This document shows, piece after piece, positions 8,843 through 20,049 of a DNA stretch of 64,000 nt; within the stretch, counting starts at the first letter, position 1, and every line of letters starts with the position of its first letter. The position numbers and the translations under genes are program-made. The stretch comes from Vibrio tasmaniensis (lineage in GTDB: Bacteria; Pseudomonadota; Gammaproteobacteria; Enterobacterales; Vibrionaceae): the NCBI RefSeq assembly GCF_024347635.1, contig NZ_AP025510.1:496001-560000 (forward strand), given 5' to 3'. The notes under the pieces were generated by a model. It did not search any database and had not been told where the DNA came from. It saw only the letters and a program-made list of their open reading frames with translations.

Positions 8843-10636
8843 ATGAAGCACATTCGTAATTTTTCGATTATCGCCCACATCGACCACGGTAAGTCGACCC
8901 TTTCTGACCGCTTAATCCAAGTTTGTGGAGGGTTAAGTGAACGTGAGATGGCAGCTCAAGTCCTCGATTCTATGGATATAGAACGCGAGCGTGGTATTAC
9001 AATTAAAGCGCAGAGTGTGACTTTAGATTACAAAGCTAAAGATGGTGAAACTTACCAACTTAACTTTATCGATACCCCTGGACACGTAGACTTCTCTTAC
9101 GAAGTATCTCGCTCTCTAGCCGCTTGTGAAGGTGCGCTTCTAGTAGTAGATGCTGGCCAAGGTGTTGAAGCTCAAACTCTAGCAAACTGTTACACCGCGA
9201 TCGAAATGGAACTGGAAGTAGTGCCAATCTTGAACAAGATTGACTTACCTGCTGCGGAACCTGAGCGTGTTGCTGAAGAAATCGAAGAGATCGTTGGTAT
9301 CGATGCGATGGAAGCGACGCGTTGTTCTGCAAAAACCGGTATCGGTGTTGATGATGTTCTTGAGAATATCGTAACGGCTATCCCGCCACCGGAAGGTGAT
9401 CCAGAAGCGCCACTTCAAGCGCTGATCATTGACTCTTGGTTCGATAACTACTTAGGCGTTGTTTCTTTGGTTCGTATCAAGAACGGTAAGCTGAAGAAGA
9501 ATGACAAGATTAAAGTAATGTCGACAGACCAAGTTTGGGGTGTTGACCGTCTAGGCATCTTCACACCTAAGCAAATCGACACAACTGAGCTAAACACTGG
9601 CGAAGTTGGCTGGGTTGTTTGTGGTATTAAAGACATCCTTGGCGCACCTGTTGGTGATACGTTGACGCTTGCAAAAGGCGGCAGCACAGAACGTCTACCA
9701 GGTTTCCAAAAAGTGAAACCTCAGGTATACGCAGGTCTATTCCCAGTATCGTCTGATGACTACGAAAACTTCCGTGACGCACTAGGCAAACTAAGCCTGA
9801 ACGATGCATCACTGTTTTACGAACCAGAAAGTTCAGCAGCACTTGGCTTTGGTTTCCGTTGTGGCTTCTTAGGAATGCTTCACATGGAGATCATCCAAGA
9901 GCGTTTAGAGCGTGAATACGACCTAGACCTAATCACAACGGCACCAACCGTAGTGTACGAAGTTGTAAAAACAGATGGCACAATTCTTTACGTCGATAGC
10001 CCGGCTAAACTGCCTGCGACTAATGATGTAGAAGAAATTCGCGAGCCTATCGCTCGTTGTAATATCCTTGTGCCGTCGGAATACCTAGGTAACGTAATTA
10101 CCTTATGTGTAGAAAAACGTGGCGTGCAAGTTGATATGGTTTATCACGGTAAGCAGGTTGCTGTGACGTACGACCTTCCTATGGCTGAAGTGGTTCTAGA
10201 CTTCTTCGACCGTTTGAAATCAACATCTCGTGGCTATGCGTCACTGGATTACAACTTCCAACGTTTTGAAATGTCGAACATGGTTCGTGTTGACGTATTG
10301 CTTAACGGCGAAACGGTTGATGCACTGGCGATCATTACACACAAAGACATTGCTCAGTCTCGTGGTCGTCTACTGGTTGAGAAGATGAAAGAATTCATCC
10401 CTCGTCAGATGTTCGATATCGCGATTCAAGCCGCGATTGGTAACCACATTATTGCTCGTTCTACAGTGAAACAACTGCGTAAGAACGTAATCGCAAAATG
10501 TTACGGTGGTGATATCAGTCGTAAGAAGAAACTTCTTAAGAAACAAAAAGAAGGTAAGAAGCGTATGAAGCAGATCGGTAACGTTGAACTGCCTCAAGAA
10601 GCATTCTTAGCAATTCTTCATGTTGGCAAAGATTAA
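8843..10636 (+). CDS. lepA: Elongation factor 4 (back-translocating GTPase LepA)
   Basis: A 597-residue translational GTPase that acts on stalled or pre-translocation ribosomes and helps 30S biogenesis. The GTPase motifs are intact: [17 protein letters not shown] and NKIDLP. EF-G-like domains II, III and V follow, then the LepA-specific C-terminal domain with the basic stretch [18 protein letters not shown]. Length matches E. coli LepA (599). It is co-directional with lepB but separated by a long hairpin at 10663-10698. Confidence 0.98.
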   Translation: MKHIRNFSIIAHIDHGKSTLSDRLIQVCGGLSEREMAAQVLDSMDIERERGITIKAQSVTLDYKAKDGETYQLNFIDTPGHVDFSYEVSRSLAACEGALLVVDAGQGVEAQTLANCYTAIEMELEVVPILNKIDLPAAEPERVAEEIEEIVGIDAMEATRCSAKTGIGVDDVLENIVTAIPPPEGDPEAPLQALIIDSWFDNYLGVVSLVRIKNGKLKKNDKIKVMSTDQVWGVDRLGIFTPKQIDTTELNTGEVGWVVCGIKDILGAPVGDTLTLAKGGSTERLPGFQKVKPQVYAGLFPVSSDDYENFRDALGKLSLNDASLFYEPESSAALGFGFRCGFLGMLHMEIIQERLEREYDLDLITTAPTVVYEVVKTDGTILYVDSPAKLPATNDVEEIREPIARCNILVPSEYLGNVITLCVEKRGVQVDMVYHGKQVAVTYDLPMAEVVLDFFDRLKSTSRGYASLDYNFQRFEMSNMVRVDVLLNGETVDALAIITHKDIAQSRGRLLVEKMKEFIPRQMFDIAIQAAIGNHIIARSTVKQLRKNVIAKCYGGDISRKKKLLKKQKEGKKRMKQIGNVELPQEAFLAILHVGKD

Positions 10637-10662
10637 CTTTATCCAGCATTAAACGAATAATT

Positions 10663-10707
10663 GAAAGTGAAAGAGTAGCTCGCTACTCTTTCACTTTCGT
10701 TATTTTT
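10663..10707 (+). terminator. Long hairpin with T run between lepA and lepB
   Basis: Positions 10663-10679 and 10682-10698 form an almost perfect 17-bp stem, followed by GTTATTTTT. It can end lepA transcripts or attenuate read-through into lepB. Confidence 0.82.
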
Positions 10708-10733
10708 AAAGAAATGAAATTTAAGGGATATCA

Positions 10734-11630
10734 ATGGCTAATACATTTTCGCTTATCTTAGTGATCGTAACTCTAGTGACCGGCATTGTATGGGCGTTGG
10801 AAAAGTTTGTGTGGGCGAAGAAGCGCCAACAAAAACTGGCTGACGTTGAAGCACAGTCGAATGGCCTAGACGCTGCAACCAGCGCAAAAGTTACGGCTCA
10901 GCCTTGGTGGGTTGAGAACAGTGTGTCCATTTTCCCTGTAATTGCATTTGTTTTGGTTTTGCGTTCATTTATTTATGAACCGTTTCAAATTCCATCTGGC
11001 TCGATGATGCCAACACTATTGGTTGGTGATTTCATCTTGGTAGAAAAGTACGCTTATGGTCTAAAAGATCCTGTATGGCGCTCTCAATTGGTAGAAACAG
11101 GTAAACCAGAACGCGGTGATTCAATCGTATTTAAGTACCCACCTCAGCCTAATATCGACTACATCAAGCGTGTTGTAGGTATGCCAGGCGACACCATTCG
11201 CTACAGCTCTCGTAAAGAGATCTGTATTCAGGCGAAGGGTACAAGTAGCTGTGACCCAGTGAAACTAAGTAATGTTGAAGAAAGCCAATTTATTCAAGAT
11301 GGTGTGCCTCTGATTCAGCTGAATGAACAGCTTGGAGACGTAGAACATCAGATTTTAGTTAACCCATTACGCCGTGATCGTGTGCAAGCGTATCAGCCTC
11401 GCAATGGTGTTAACGAATGGGTCGTTCCAGAAGGCCAGTACTTTGTGATGGGTGATAACCGTGACAACAGTGCTGACAGCCGTTACTGGGGCTTTGTCCC
11501 TGAAGCAAACCTTGTTGGTAAGGCCGTTGCTATTTGGATCAGCTTCGAATTCGAACGCGGTTCAGACAGCGTGCTTCCAACATGGATTCCTACTGGTGTG
11601 CGTTTTAATCGCATCGGTGGGATTCACTAA
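10734..11630 (+). CDS. lepB: Signal peptidase I
   Basis: A 298-residue inner-membrane Ser/Lys protease that removes signal peptides from exported preproteins. Two N-terminal membrane helices (about residues 4-22 and 60-77) flank a cytoplasmic loop. The catalytic serine is S90 in PSGSMMPTL and the general-base lysine is K145 in [11 protein letters not shown], the same numbers as E. coli LepB. The conserved box [17 protein letters not shown] is also present. It heads lepB-rnc-era with a 26-bp gap to rnc. Confidence 0.98.
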   Translation: MANTFSLILVIVTLVTGIVWALEKFVWAKKRQQKLADVEAQSNGLDAATSAKVTAQPWWVENSVSIFPVIAFVLVLRSFIYEPFQIPSGSMMPTLLVGDFILVEKYAYGLKDPVWRSQLVETGKPERGDSIVFKYPPQPNIDYIKRVVGMPGDTIRYSSRKEICIQAKGTSSCDPVKLSNVEESQFIQDGVPLIQLNEQLGDVEHQILVNPLRRDRVQAYQPRNGVNEWVVPEGQYFVMGDNRDNSADSRYWGFVPEANLVGKAVAIWISFEFERGSDSVLPTWIPTGVRFNRIGGIH

Positions 11631-11656
11631 TCGATCACATAACACATCGAGAGAGC

Positions 11657-12334
11657 ATGAATTCTCCAATTGATAAACTAGAGAGAAAGATTGGCTATCA
11701 GTTTAATGATGCCGATCTTATCCATTTGGCACTGACTCACCGCAGTGCCGCAGGTAAACATAACGAACGTCTTGAGTTTCTGGGCGATTCAATTTTAAGT
11801 TTTGTTATCGCTGATGATCTTTACCACCGTTTCCCTAAGGTAAACGAAGGTGATATGAGCCGCATGCGCGCAACATTAGTACGTGGTCATACATTGGCAG
11901 AACTAGGTCGTGAATTCGAACTAGGAGATTACTTAAAATTAGGTCCAGGTGAGTTGAAGAGTGGCGGTTTCCGTCGTGATTCTATTCTAGCGGATGCGGT
12001 TGAAGCGATCATCGGCGCTGTCTATTTAGATAGTGATACCGAGGTTGTTCGCCGTATTATTTTAAGCTGGTACCAATCTCGCCTAGAGTCTATTCAGCCT
12101 GGTGTATCTCAAAAAGATCCAAAAACTCGCTTACAAGAGTTTTTGCAAGGTCGAAGAAATCCCCTACCTGTCTACACAGTGACTAATATTAAAGGTGAAG
12201 CACACAACCAAGAGTTTACGGTTGAGTGTGAAGTGGCAGGTGTGGATAAACCTGTTATCGGTAAAGGCACTAGCCGCCGCAAGGCAGAACAAGCGGCTGC
12301 TGAAACAGCATTAGAGCAACTAAGCAATGTCTGA
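11657..12334 (+). CDS. rnc: Ribonuclease III
   Basis: A 225-residue double-strand RNA endonuclease for rRNA maturation and antisense turnover. The signature [13 protein letters not shown] and acidic residues in [13 protein letters not shown] form the Mg-binding catalytic valley. The C-terminal dsRNA-binding domain starts near residue 155 ([12 protein letters not shown]). It overlaps era by 8 bp. In E. coli RNase III autoregulates by cutting its leader; no leader stem was verified here. Confidence 0.98.
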   Translation: MNSPIDKLERKIGYQFNDADLIHLALTHRSAAGKHNERLEFLGDSILSFVIADDLYHRFPKVNEGDMSRMRATLVRGHTLAELGREFELGDYLKLGPGELKSGGFRRDSILADAVEAIIGAVYLDSDTEVVRRIILSWYQSRLESIQPGVSQKDPKTRLQEFLQGRRNPLPVYTVTNIKGEAHNQEFTVECEVAGVDKPVIGKGTSRRKAEQAAAETALEQLSNV

Positions 12335-13298
12335 TAACAATCAAGATTTCGATATCGATGCATTCTTTTCATCTGATAGCAAAAAAACGGGCCTACCGGA
12401 AAATCAACACTGTGGCTTCATCGCTATCGTGGGTCGACCAAACGTAGGTAAATCGACGCTTCTGAACCATATTTTGGGTCAGAAAATCTCGATCACATCA
12501 CGTAAACCTCAGACGACACGCCACCGTATTATGGGGGTAGAAACTGAAGGTGATTACCAAGCGATCTACGTTGATACTCCTGGACTTCATATTGAAGAAA
12601 AGCGTGCAATCAACCGTTTGATGAACCGTGCGGCGAACAGCTCACTGAGCGATGTGAACCTAGTATTTTTCCTTGTTGACGGTACTCACTGGACTGACGA
12701 CGATGAGATGGTACTGAACAAACTGAGAAAAACAGATTTCCCAGTTGTCCTTTGTATTAACAAAGTAGACAACGTTCAAGATCGTACCGACGTGATGCAA
12801 CATATGATGGAAGTGTCTAAGAAGATGGACTTCCTTGATGTTGTGCCAATCTCAGCGAAGCAAGGTAAGAATATCGATGTACTGCGTAAGCACGTTCGTA
12901 ATTCTTTACCAAAAGCGACGCACCACTTCCCTGAAGAGTACGTAACGGATCGCTCACAGCGCTTTATGGCTTCTGAAATCATCCGTGAAAAACTGATGCG
13001 ATTCACAGGCGAAGAGCTACCTTACTCAGTAACGGTTGAAATCGAGCGTTTCGATTACAACCCTGATAACGATGGTTTCCACATCAATGCTTTGATTCTT
13101 GTTGAACGTACTGGTCAGAAGAAGATGGTGATTGGTAAAGCGGGCGAGAAGATCAAAACGATTGGTCGTGAAGCGCGTATCGACATGGAAGAATTGTTCG
13201 GTCGTAAGGTTTACCTAGAGACTTGGGTTAAAGTTAAGTCTGGTTGGGCTGACGATGAGCGTGCACTTCGCTCGTTAGGCTACATCGACGATCTATAA
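12327..13298 (+). CDS. era: Ribosome-assembly GTPase Era
   Basis: A 323-residue GTPase that binds the 3' end of 16S rRNA and checks 30S maturation. Walker [10 protein letters not shown], switch II DTPGL and specificity motif NKVD are present. The KH domain contains [17 protein letters not shown]. The N-terminus has about 25 extra residues, acidic and serine-rich, compared with E. coli Era (301), common in vibrios. Translationally coupled to rnc. Confidence 0.98.
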   Translation: MSDNNQDFDIDAFFSSDSKKTGLPENQHCGFIAIVGRPNVGKSTLLNHILGQKISITSRKPQTTRHRIMGVETEGDYQAIYVDTPGLHIEEKRAINRLMNRAANSSLSDVNLVFFLVDGTHWTDDDEMVLNKLRKTDFPVVLCINKVDNVQDRTDVMQHMMEVSKKMDFLDVVPISAKQGKNIDVLRKHVRNSLPKATHHFPEEYVTDRSQRFMASEIIREKLMRFTGEELPYSVTVEIERFDYNPDNDGFHINALILVERTGQKKMVIGKAGEKIKTIGREARIDMEELFGRKVYLETWVKVKSGWADDERALRSLGYIDDL

Positions 13299-13352
13299 TA
13301 TATTGAACGTCACTTTCTGATATTAAGAAAGTTGAATTGAATATAAATACAA

Positions 13353-13377
13353 GAGAGAGTGCGAACTCTCTCTTTTT
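13353..13377. terminator. Terminator after era
   Basis: GAGAGAGT (13353-13360), loop GCGA, ACTCTCTC (13365-13372), then TTTTT. It divides lepB-rnc-era from recO-pdxJ. Confidence 0.85.
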
Positions 13378-13400
13378 GTATCTGTAAGAAGGGTAAGTGA

Positions 13401-14129
13401 TTGAGCGAAGGGTTACAGCGATGCTTTGTGTTGCACCGTCGACCATACAGTGAGTCGAGCCTGATTCTGGACGTCTTCAGTGAAGAGTACGGTCGGGTGA
13501 CGTTGATGTCTAAAGGTGCGCGGAGTAAGCGTTCTAATTTAAAAGGTGCACTGCAACCTTTTACGCCGCTGCTGCTTAAGTGGTCAGGCAATGGTTCAAT
13601 GAAAACGTTACGCCAAGCTGAACCGATCAGCTTGGGGCTTCCTCTTGCCGGTATCAATCTGTATTCAGCAATGTACGTTAATGAATTAGTTGGACGAGTG
13701 TTGATGGCCGAAGTGGCCATGCCTGCATTTTTTCACGACTATCTTCATGCCTTAACAGAGCTAGCTCATAATGAGAACCCTGAGCCAGCGCTACGTCGTT
13801 TTGAATTGGCTCTACTTTCCGCTATGGGGTACGGCGTCGACTTTTTGCATTGTGCTGGCACCGGTGAACCGATTGATCCGAGCATGACTTATCGCTATCG
13901 AGAGCAGAAAGGTTTCATCGCTTCTGTGCGTCGAGATAACCTGACATTTATGGGCGATGAACTTATCGCAATTAGCGAACGTAGGTTTATCACTAAAGAG
14001 CAGTTAAAAGCAGCAAAACGCTTTACACGCATAGCCTTAAAGCCGTATCTTGGCGGTAAACCATTAAAAAGTAGAGAGCTATTTATGCCAACAATAGCCC
14101 TCTCTAGAGCACGGAGTATTGGAAAATGA
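13401..14129 (+). CDS. recO: DNA repair protein RecO
   Basis: A 242-residue recombination mediator that, with RecR, loads RecA onto SSB-coated DNA in the RecFOR pathway. The N-terminal OB fold ([20 protein letters not shown] and [13 protein letters not shown]) is typical. TTG is the start: a strong AAGGG SD lies 7 nt upstream and no ATG precedes the conserved N-terminus. The stop overlaps pdxJ by 4 bp, a conserved recO-pdxJ coupling. Confidence 0.95.
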   Translation: MSEGLQRCFVLHRRPYSESSLILDVFSEEYGRVTLMSKGARSKRSNLKGALQPFTPLLLKWSGNGSMKTLRQAEPISLGLPLAGINLYSAMYVNELVGRVLMAEVAMPAFFHDYLHALTELAHNENPEPALRRFELALLSAMGYGVDFLHCAGTGEPIDPSMTYRYREQKGFIASVRRDNLTFMGDELIAISERRFITKEQLKAAKRFTRIALKPYLGGKPLKSRELFMPTIALSRARSIGK

Positions 14130-14863
14130 GCTCAATCCTTTTAGGCGTTAATATCGACCATATTGCAACTCTACGTAATGCACGTGGTACTAAATATCCA
14201 GACCCAGTACACGCAGCTGAAATTGCTGAACGTGCGGGTGCTGACGGCATTACCATTCACCTGCGTGAAGATCGCCGTCATATTGTTGATCGCGATGTAC
14301 GTATTCTTGCTGAGACAATCCAGACTCGCATGAACTTAGAGATGGCCGTAACGGACGAGATGGTTCAAATTGCACTCGATACTAATCCTGAGTTCGTTTG
14401 TCTGGTTCCAGAAAAGCGTGAAGAGCTGACGACGGAAGGTGGCTTGGACGTGGTTGGTCAACTTGAAAAGATCAAAGCGGCGACCGAAAAATTGTCGACT
14501 GCTGGTATCAAAGTATCTCTGTTTATCGATGCCGATCGTGAGCAAATCGATGCTGCGAAAGCGTGTGGCGCACCGTTCATTGAACTGCACACTGGCCACT
14601 ATGCTGATGCTAAAACTGAAGAAGACCAACAAGACGAGCTTAAAAAGATTGCTGCAGGTGCAAGTTACGCAGACGACCTTGGTATTACAGTGAATGCGGG
14701 TCACGGTCTGACTTATCATAACGTAGCGCCGATTGCGGCACTTCCTGAGATTTACGAGTTGAACATCGGTCACTCGATCATGGGCCGCGCAGTCTTTGAT
14801 GGTTTGAATAAAGCCGTTGCAGACATGAAAGCCGTGATGGAAACAGCACGCAACAACGCTTAG
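14126..14863 (+). CDS. pdxJ: Pyridoxine 5'-phosphate synthase
   Basis: A 245-residue TIM-barrel enzyme that condenses 1-deoxyxylulose 5-phosphate with 3-amino-2-oxopropyl phosphate to make pyridoxine 5'-phosphate, the last ring-forming step of vitamin B6 synthesis. N-terminal [15 protein letters not shown] and [12 protein letters not shown] carry conserved active-site residues; [12 protein letters not shown] holds the C-terminal phosphate and substrate contacts. It is coupled to recO and lies 86 bp before acpS. Confidence 0.97.
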   Translation: MSSILLGVNIDHIATLRNARGTKYPDPVHAAEIAERAGADGITIHLREDRRHIVDRDVRILAETIQTRMNLEMAVTDEMVQIALDTNPEFVCLVPEKREELTTEGGLDVVGQLEKIKAATEKLSTAGIKVSLFIDADREQIDAAKACGAPFIELHTGHYADAKTEEDQQDELKKIAAGASYADDLGITVNAGHGLTYHNVAPIAALPEIYELNIGHSIMGRAVFDGLNKAVADMKAVMETARNNA

Positions 14864-14949
14864 TTCTTTAACTCGGCATTCGCTTAGTTGTAAGCGGTTA
14901 ATCAGTAGAATCGAAAAGTTAATAGATAGAAGTTGGTAGTAGGGTAAAC

Positions 14950-15330
14950 ATGGCTGTTGTTGGATTAGGTACAGATATCGCAGAAATTGAACGTGTTGAA
15001 AAAGCATTATCACGAAGTGGTGAGGCTTTCGCTCAGCGTATTTTGACGGATTCTGAATTTGAAGTATTCCAGCAACTTAAGCAAAAAGGGCGTTACCTTG
15101 CAAAGCGTTTTGCTGCAAAAGAGGCGGCGTCTAAGGCATTAGGCACTGGCATCGCTCTTGGTGTGACCTTCCACGACTTCGAGATTTCAAACGATGAGCA
15201 TGGCAAGCCAGTTCTAAGCCTGCATAAAAAAGCGCGTGAAATCGCAGATGCGAGTGGTACTAAGTCGATTCACCTGACTATCTCTGATGAGCGCCATTAT
15301 GCGGTGGCGACGGTACTACTCGAGTCGTAA
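14950..15330 (+). CDS. acpS: Holo-[acyl-carrier-protein] synthase
   Basis: A 126-residue phosphopantetheinyl transferase that activates acyl carrier protein from coenzyme A. D9 in [10 protein letters not shown] and the glutamate in [15 protein letters not shown] are the Mg/CoA ligands known in the family. Length equals E. coli AcpS (126). It is the last gene of recO-pdxJ-acpS; a MITE-like repeat and a terminator follow. Confidence 0.97.
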   Translation: MAVVGLGTDIAEIERVEKALSRSGEAFAQRILTDSEFEVFQQLKQKGRYLAKRFAAKEAASKALGTGIALGVTFHDFEISNDEHGKPVLSLHKKAREIADASGTKSIHLTISDERHYAVATVLLES

Positions 15331-15348
15331 ATAGATTACCGCTACTTT

Positions 15349-15510
15349 ATACCAATCGTAGTAAATAACTGGTCACCCTAGCTTGTTAAAATGCTCGAAA
15401 ACTGCGTTATAATTTTTTATTGTAGAATAACTACTTATCAAAAAATCACGCCTTGTTCTCAAGCCTTTTTCCTACGCTATTTTTGATCACTTACTTACTG
15501 TGATTGGTAT
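15349..15510. repeat. MITE-like intergenic repeat with imperfect terminal inverted repeats
   Basis: A 162-bp segment that begins ATACCAATC and ends GATTGGTAT. The two ends stay similar for about 30 bp, for example AGTAAATAACTGGTCA against AGTAAGTAAGTGATCA on the other strand. There is no ORF. Ends of this type recur in vibrio intergenic regions in my memory, but copies elsewhere could not be checked. Confidence 0.65.
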
Positions 15511-15538
15511 TATATCTAGTGCCCTAGGTTCTAGACAA

Positions 15539-15570
15539 AAAAAAGCAGAGCTCATGAGCTCTGCTTTTTT
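15539..15570. terminator. Symmetric terminator between acpS and barA
   Basis: A perfect palindrome centred on 15554/15555 with a GCAGAGCTC stem and A6/T6 flanks. It serves both convergent transcripts. Confidence 0.92.
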
Positions 15571-15617
15571 ATTGGCTGGCAAACTGTTTAATGAATATTT
15601 TGAGTCAGAAATATTCG

Positions 15618-18431
15618 CTAGGTCTTGGCTGGTTTTAAATAATGAATCGCGGTTGCTTGAACCTTATCTAATTCATCCTGAAGTTCAAAAAGCTCCGGTT
15701 CAATGTCTTCAACAGAAGTGCCTGAACGAAGTTCTTTCTCTATCGTTGCACATACCGACTTAAGCCTTGGTACCCCACTGTATGAGCTGCTGCCATGCAT
15801 CTTGTGGATGATGTGTGTCAGCGCTTCAACGGGGTAGTCACTGTCTTCGATCGCTTTTTCCGCGGTTTCATAAACTTCAGGAATAAAATCTACGAGCATT
15901 TGCAGCATATCGCGTGCGAGGTCTTCTTTATTGGCGGCTTGTTTCAAAGCTGCTTGCCAATCAATGATGATGTTCTTGTGCTCGCTGGCTTCAATTTCTG
16001 AAACAGAGCTGTGGTCGATTTCAGCAGAGACCGCCGGGTGATCTGGGTCTATTTTATCAATGTGCTCAATCTCAGAGGTAGGGCTCCAATGAATAAGAAC
16101 CTGTTGTAACACATGCTCTTCAATGGGTTTAGTTAGGTAGTCATCCATACCTGCTTCAAGTAGTCGATCACGTTCCCCCATCATTGCATGCGCAGTAACG
16201 GCAATCACAGGCGTGTTTGCATTGTTCGCCAACGCCTTAATTTTTTGGCAAGCGGTCACGCCGTCCATCTGCGGCATTTGAATATCCATGAAAATGACAT
16301 CAAATGGAGTCTCTGTCGCTTTGTCGATAGCTTTCTGACCACTGGTACAACTGATAACTGTCTCTACTCGCTCTTTTAGTAGCGCAGTAATCAGTTTAAG
16401 GTTGGCAGGGTTATCATCGACCGCCAATACCGTAAGCGGTAGTTTCTCTTCTGAATGTGTTTCAATAGCGGGTGCAATTAAGGTTGGAGCTTGATTCGAG
16501 ACCAAAGTTTGCAGCAATTTCTTGCGAGAGAGAGGCTTAGTAATGCACTGAACATCAACTTCTTTCATCAATTGCTCACCCAACGCTAGCTCAGTACTTG
16601 GTGTACCAATAATCACGTTCTGAGCGATCTTCTTCGCGCCAATCGCCCAGCCACTCACGGTATCAAATTGATACTCTTGGTTCGCGGCTAAGTTAAGCAG
16701 AACGTAGTCATATGAGGTAGATTCGTCAGGCATAACCGAACGGTACGTTACCACTAAACCTTCTTGGGTTAGGATCTGCTGAGTAATTGATGCTGCTTGC
16801 ATGTTTGGCTCGATAAGCAGCAGTTGCTTGTCTTGCAGACACTGAGTCTCTATTAGTTCTGTCATCGGCATATCGGTAGTCGATAGTCTTAGGGTGAACC
16901 AGAAGGTGGAGCCTTGGTGAAGACGACTGGTTAGGCTGATCTCTCCGCCCATTTGGCTGACCAGTTTTTGGGTGATGACCAGACCTAAGCCTGTACCACC
17001 ATAACGACGAGAGATACTCGCATCGGCTTGGCTGAAGGCTTGGAAAAGTTGTGCTTGTTGGCGCTCTGAGATACCAATACCCGTGTCTCGAACCATAAAC
17101 TGCAGCTCAATGCTGTCTTCGCTTTGTGAACGCAGCTCAACGCTGATATCAATGTTGCCACGCTCGGTAAACTTGATCGAGTTACCCACGAGGTTAGTCA
17201 GGATCTGTTGGATACGCAGTGGATCACCAACAACGCCTGGTGGTACTTTCGGGTCGATCTTAAGCGTAAGCTCAAGGCCTTTCTCATGGGCATTAGTGGC
17301 TTGAAGGTTAACCACCTCTTCTAGGCTCGATTGGAACTCAAATGGAATGTTTTCTAGAGCGAGCTTGCCGGCTTCAAGTTTCGAGAAGTCCAAGATATCG
17401 TTGATGATGCTGAGTAGGTTATTAGCCGAGCGTTCAATGGTTTGTAAGTAGTCGGTTTGGCTGTTCGATAGGTGGGTCTTGAGCATCTGGCGAGTAAAGC
17501 CAATCACACCATTAAGCGGTGTTCTAAGCTCGTGAGACATATTCGCCAAGAACTCAGATTTAACACGAGCTGCTTCTTGAGCGCGTTTTTTCGCAATGTC
17601 TAACTCAACGTTTTGAATCTCTAATTGCTCTAGGGTTTCACGCAGATCAGATGTTGCTTGGTCGATACTGTGCTGCATCTCGACGTGATATTCTGATAGC
17701 GAGACCGCCATCGCGTTGATACCGTTTTTCAGTGAATCTAGCTCACCGTGCATTTTACCTTCGATACGCACATCTAAGTGACCACGACGAATTCGGTCGA
17801 CCATATTTTTCATGTGCGTGATCGGTTGAGTTACATCGTGCATCAAACGGAACGCAAACACGCCTGATAAACCAAGCCCTAGAATCAACACCAAGAAAGC
17901 AGAGAACACTTCTTGATACTGCTGCAATCGAAGTGACGACAAGTCTAACTCTATCGCAATGTAGCCTATTGCTTGGTTTGCTTGCGATTGACCGTTGGCT
18001 GAGTTGATGTATTGACCTTCAGCTATGATGGGTGTCCGAAGAATCAGCGTATTATCGAGCAGGTTCGATGAGCTTAAATGCGGAATCGGTTTATCTTTCG
18101 GATAGGTCAGGCTTTCAAAATCAGGATGGAAGTTTGACGTTACAAACAACTCATGACGTTCATCAAACACCGCAATACTGCGCACCAGCTTAGAATTTTT
18201 TCGATGCGCATAGCTAATCAGCTGACGAACAGACTCTCGACTTTCGAGCTTCATGCCAGACTCACTCGCAATTGCTAGTGGTTCAATGATGCTAGTACCA
18301 GTGTTAACCACTTGACCCTCAAGGTCTTGATAGCGGTTAAATGAGAAAAATGCACTCAATAGCAGCCCAATAATCAGGGTTGGAGCTAGAGTTAAGGTAA
18401 TTACACGGGCTCTTAAGCCATATCTGGTCAT
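15618..18431 (-). CDS. barA: Hybrid sensor histidine kinase BarA
   Basis: A 937-residue tripartite kinase that phosphorylates the response regulator UvrY (VarA/GacA), which drives the Csr small RNAs. Order: membrane helix near 12-30, periplasmic sensor, second helix near 175-195, HAMP, HisKA with NMSHELRTPLNGVIGF (phospho-His near 305), HATPase with DTGIGI and GGTGLGL boxes, a degenerate receiver (its usual Asp is Asn in YVLLNLAAN), a full receiver with FMDIQMPQMDG, and a C-terminal HPt with IIHKMHGSSSYSG. The degenerate first receiver is typical of the family. It stands alone, divergent from rlmD. Confidence 0.94.
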   Translation of the reverse strand: MTRYGLRARVITLTLAPTLIIGLLLSAFFSFNRYQDLEGQVVNTGTSIIEPLAIASESGMKLESRESVRQLISYAHRKNSKLVRSIAVFDERHELFVTSNFHPDFESLTYPKDKPIPHLSSSNLLDNTLILRTPIIAEGQYINSANGQSQANQAIGYIAIELDLSSLRLQQYQEVFSAFLVLILGLGLSGVFAFRLMHDVTQPITHMKNMVDRIRRGHLDVRIEGKMHGELDSLKNGINAMAVSLSEYHVEMQHSIDQATSDLRETLEQLEIQNVELDIAKKRAQEAARVKSEFLANMSHELRTPLNGVIGFTRQMLKTHLSNSQTDYLQTIERSANNLLSIINDILDFSKLEAGKLALENIPFEFQSSLEEVVNLQATNAHEKGLELTLKIDPKVPPGVVGDPLRIQQILTNLVGNSIKFTERGNIDISVELRSQSEDSIELQFMVRDTGIGISERQQAQLFQAFSQADASISRRYGGTGLGLVITQKLVSQMGGEISLTSRLHQGSTFWFTLRLSTTDMPMTELIETQCLQDKQLLLIEPNMQAASITQQILTQEGLVVTYRSVMPDESTSYDYVLLNLAANQEYQFDTVSGWAIGAKKIAQNVIIGTPSTELALGEQLMKEVDVQCITKPLSRKKLLQTLVSNQAPTLIAPAIETHSEEKLPLTVLAVDDNPANLKLITALLKERVETVISCTSGQKAIDKATETPFDVIFMDIQMPQMDGVTACQKIKALANNANTPVIAVTAHAMMGERDRLLEAGMDDYLTKPIEEHVLQQVLIHWSPTSEIEHIDKIDPDHPAVSAEIDHSSVSEIEASEHKNIIIDWQAALKQAANKEDLARDMLQMLVDFIPEVYETAEKAIEDSDYPVEALTHIIHKMHGSSSYSGVPRLKSVCATIEKELRSGTSVEDIEPELFELQDELDKVQATAIHYLKPAKT

Positions 18432-18596
18432 GTTCTTTAATTACATCGAGGTCTGGATATGGGAAAATAACGCACACAATGGCGGTTAAGTGAACGGTAA
18501 GCTTAATCAAAGCCGTGACGTTCGACAATGATTCCAAGACAGAATAGTGAGTCCTGGATACCAATTACTTATTAAAAGATACATTAGGCACAAGCA

Positions 18597-19916
18597 ATGG
18601 CACGTTTTTTCCAACCAAAAAAGAAAACTCAACTCGAGACCAAGCATCAATCGGTTTTGGTTGAACGAATGGATCACAATGGCGCTGGCATCGCTTATCA
18701 GAAGAACAAACCCGTTTTCATTGATGGCGCATTGCCCTGTGAGAAGGTGGTTATTCAACTTACAGAGAGCAAAAGTAAGTTTTCGCGAGCAAAACTCATC
18801 AAATTACTTCAACCGAGTGAGCTGCGTTTAAAGCCATTTTGTAAGCACTTTGAACAGTGTGGTGGCTGTCATCTTCAGCATCTCGGTTACTCATCTCAGG
18901 TTGAGCATAAATCACAATCTTTGACGCACCTGATGAGCAAATACCAAACGTCTAACACCGAAGTTGTTGAACCGATTGTGGGGGATGAAACCGGCTATCG
19001 ACGTCGCGCGCGTATCAGCCTATTTGTTGATAAGAAGACACAGCAGCTTCAGTTTGGTTTCCGTAAGAAACAAAGCAAACAGATTGAAAACATCACCGAC
19101 TGCGCGGTGCTTGACCCTCGCCTTAATGTACTGCTGCCAAAACTAAAAAGTTTACTGAATACTTTCAGCAACCTTACGTCTTTAGGACACGTTGAATTAG
19201 TGATTGGGGATACTGGCCCTGTTATGGTGCTGCGTCACCTTAAGCCTTTGGTTGAAAAAGATGAGCAAGCGCTGATGACGCTCGCGAAAGAAGAAAGTGC
19301 AACTCTGTACTCGATGCCAGAAACCGATAAGTTGGTTCGTTTGGTCGGGGACGCGCCAGCTTATAGCGAAACCGGTGTGACCTTACCTTTTGAGCCAAAT
19401 CACTTTATACAAGTGAACCAGAAAGTGAACCAGCAGATGGTTGCTCAAGCGATTGAGTGGTTAGAGCCTCAAGCGGATGAGCGTGTGCTTGATCTGTTTT
19501 GTGGGCTAGGCAATTTCAGTTTGCCTATCGCACAACAATCGGCGTTTGTCGTTGGTGTAGAAGGTGTTGATGAAATGGTTCAACAGGCGACATCCAATGC
19601 AGCGTTAAACCAATTAAGCAATACGGAGTTTTACCAAGCGAACCTCGAAGAAGATTTATCTTCACAGCTTTGGGCAAAAGAGAAATTCGATAAAGTATTA
19701 CTTGACCCAGCACGCGCTGGAGCGAGTGGGATCGTTGATCAAATTTCAGCGTTAGGAGCGAAGCGTGTGGTTTATGTTTCGTGTAATCCTGCTACTCTAG
19801 CGAGAGATTCTGAGAGTTTAGAAAAACAAGGCTATCAATTAGCCAAACTTGGCATGTTGGACATGTTCCCCCATACCAGTCATCTAGAATCGATGGCTCT
19901 CTTTATCAAGGCTTAG
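18597..19916 (+). CDS. rlmD: 23S rRNA (uracil-1939-C5) methyltransferase
   Basis: A 439-residue SAM-dependent RNA methyltransferase. It has an N-terminal TRAM domain ([15 protein letters not shown]), the 4Fe-4S cysteines in [10 protein letters not shown] plus a fourth in NITDC, a SAM-binding [11 protein letters not shown] motif, and the catalytic cysteine in [12 protein letters not shown]. Length is close to E. coli RumA/RlmD (433). It lies next to barA and relA as in enterobacteria, where the same barA-rlmD-relA-mazG-pyrG-eno order occurs. Confidence 0.97.
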   Translation: MARFFQPKKKTQLETKHQSVLVERMDHNGAGIAYQKNKPVFIDGALPCEKVVIQLTESKSKFSRAKLIKLLQPSELRLKPFCKHFEQCGGCHLQHLGYSSQVEHKSQSLTHLMSKYQTSNTEVVEPIVGDETGYRRRARISLFVDKKTQQLQFGFRKKQSKQIENITDCAVLDPRLNVLLPKLKSLLNTFSNLTSLGHVELVIGDTGPVMVLRHLKPLVEKDEQALMTLAKEESATLYSMPETDKLVRLVGDAPAYSETGVTLPFEPNHFIQVNQKVNQQMVAQAIEWLEPQADERVLDLFCGLGNFSLPIAQQSAFVVGVEGVDEMVQQATSNAALNQLSNTEFYQANLEEDLSSQLWAKEKFDKVLLDPARAGASGIVDQISALGAKRVVYVSCNPATLARDSESLEKQGYQLAKLGMLDMFPHTSHLESMALFIKA

Positions 19917-19952
19917 AAGCCCTTAAACAAGGCTTAAAAATGTATTACAAAG

Positions 19953-20017
19953 GCGCAGGGAAGCCTGCGCTGATATCAATATGAGTCGAACTAACTTGGA
20001 ATCAGTTAGTCATATTG
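19953..20017 (+). other. Two hairpins in the rlmD-relA spacer
   Basis: GCGCAGG pairs with CCTGCGC across GAAG (19953-19970). Then CAATATGA and CTAACT pair in nested fashion with AGTTAG and TCATATTG (19977-20017). Neither has a T run. The second ends 33 nt before the relA start, so it lies in the relA leader or is a degraded repeat. Confidence 0.5.
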
Positions 20018-20049
20018 AATTGGGTATAAAACATAATAACTAGGAAGGC

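Noticed and set aside
14336..15013. 225-codon minus-strand ORF over pdxJ and the acpS start
   Set aside because: Long but antisense to conserved pdxJ; composition is an echo of the coding strand.
15618..18431. First receiver domain of BarA as a decayed gene part
   Set aside because: A degenerate first receiver is usual in this family; the frame is intact to the HPt domain.
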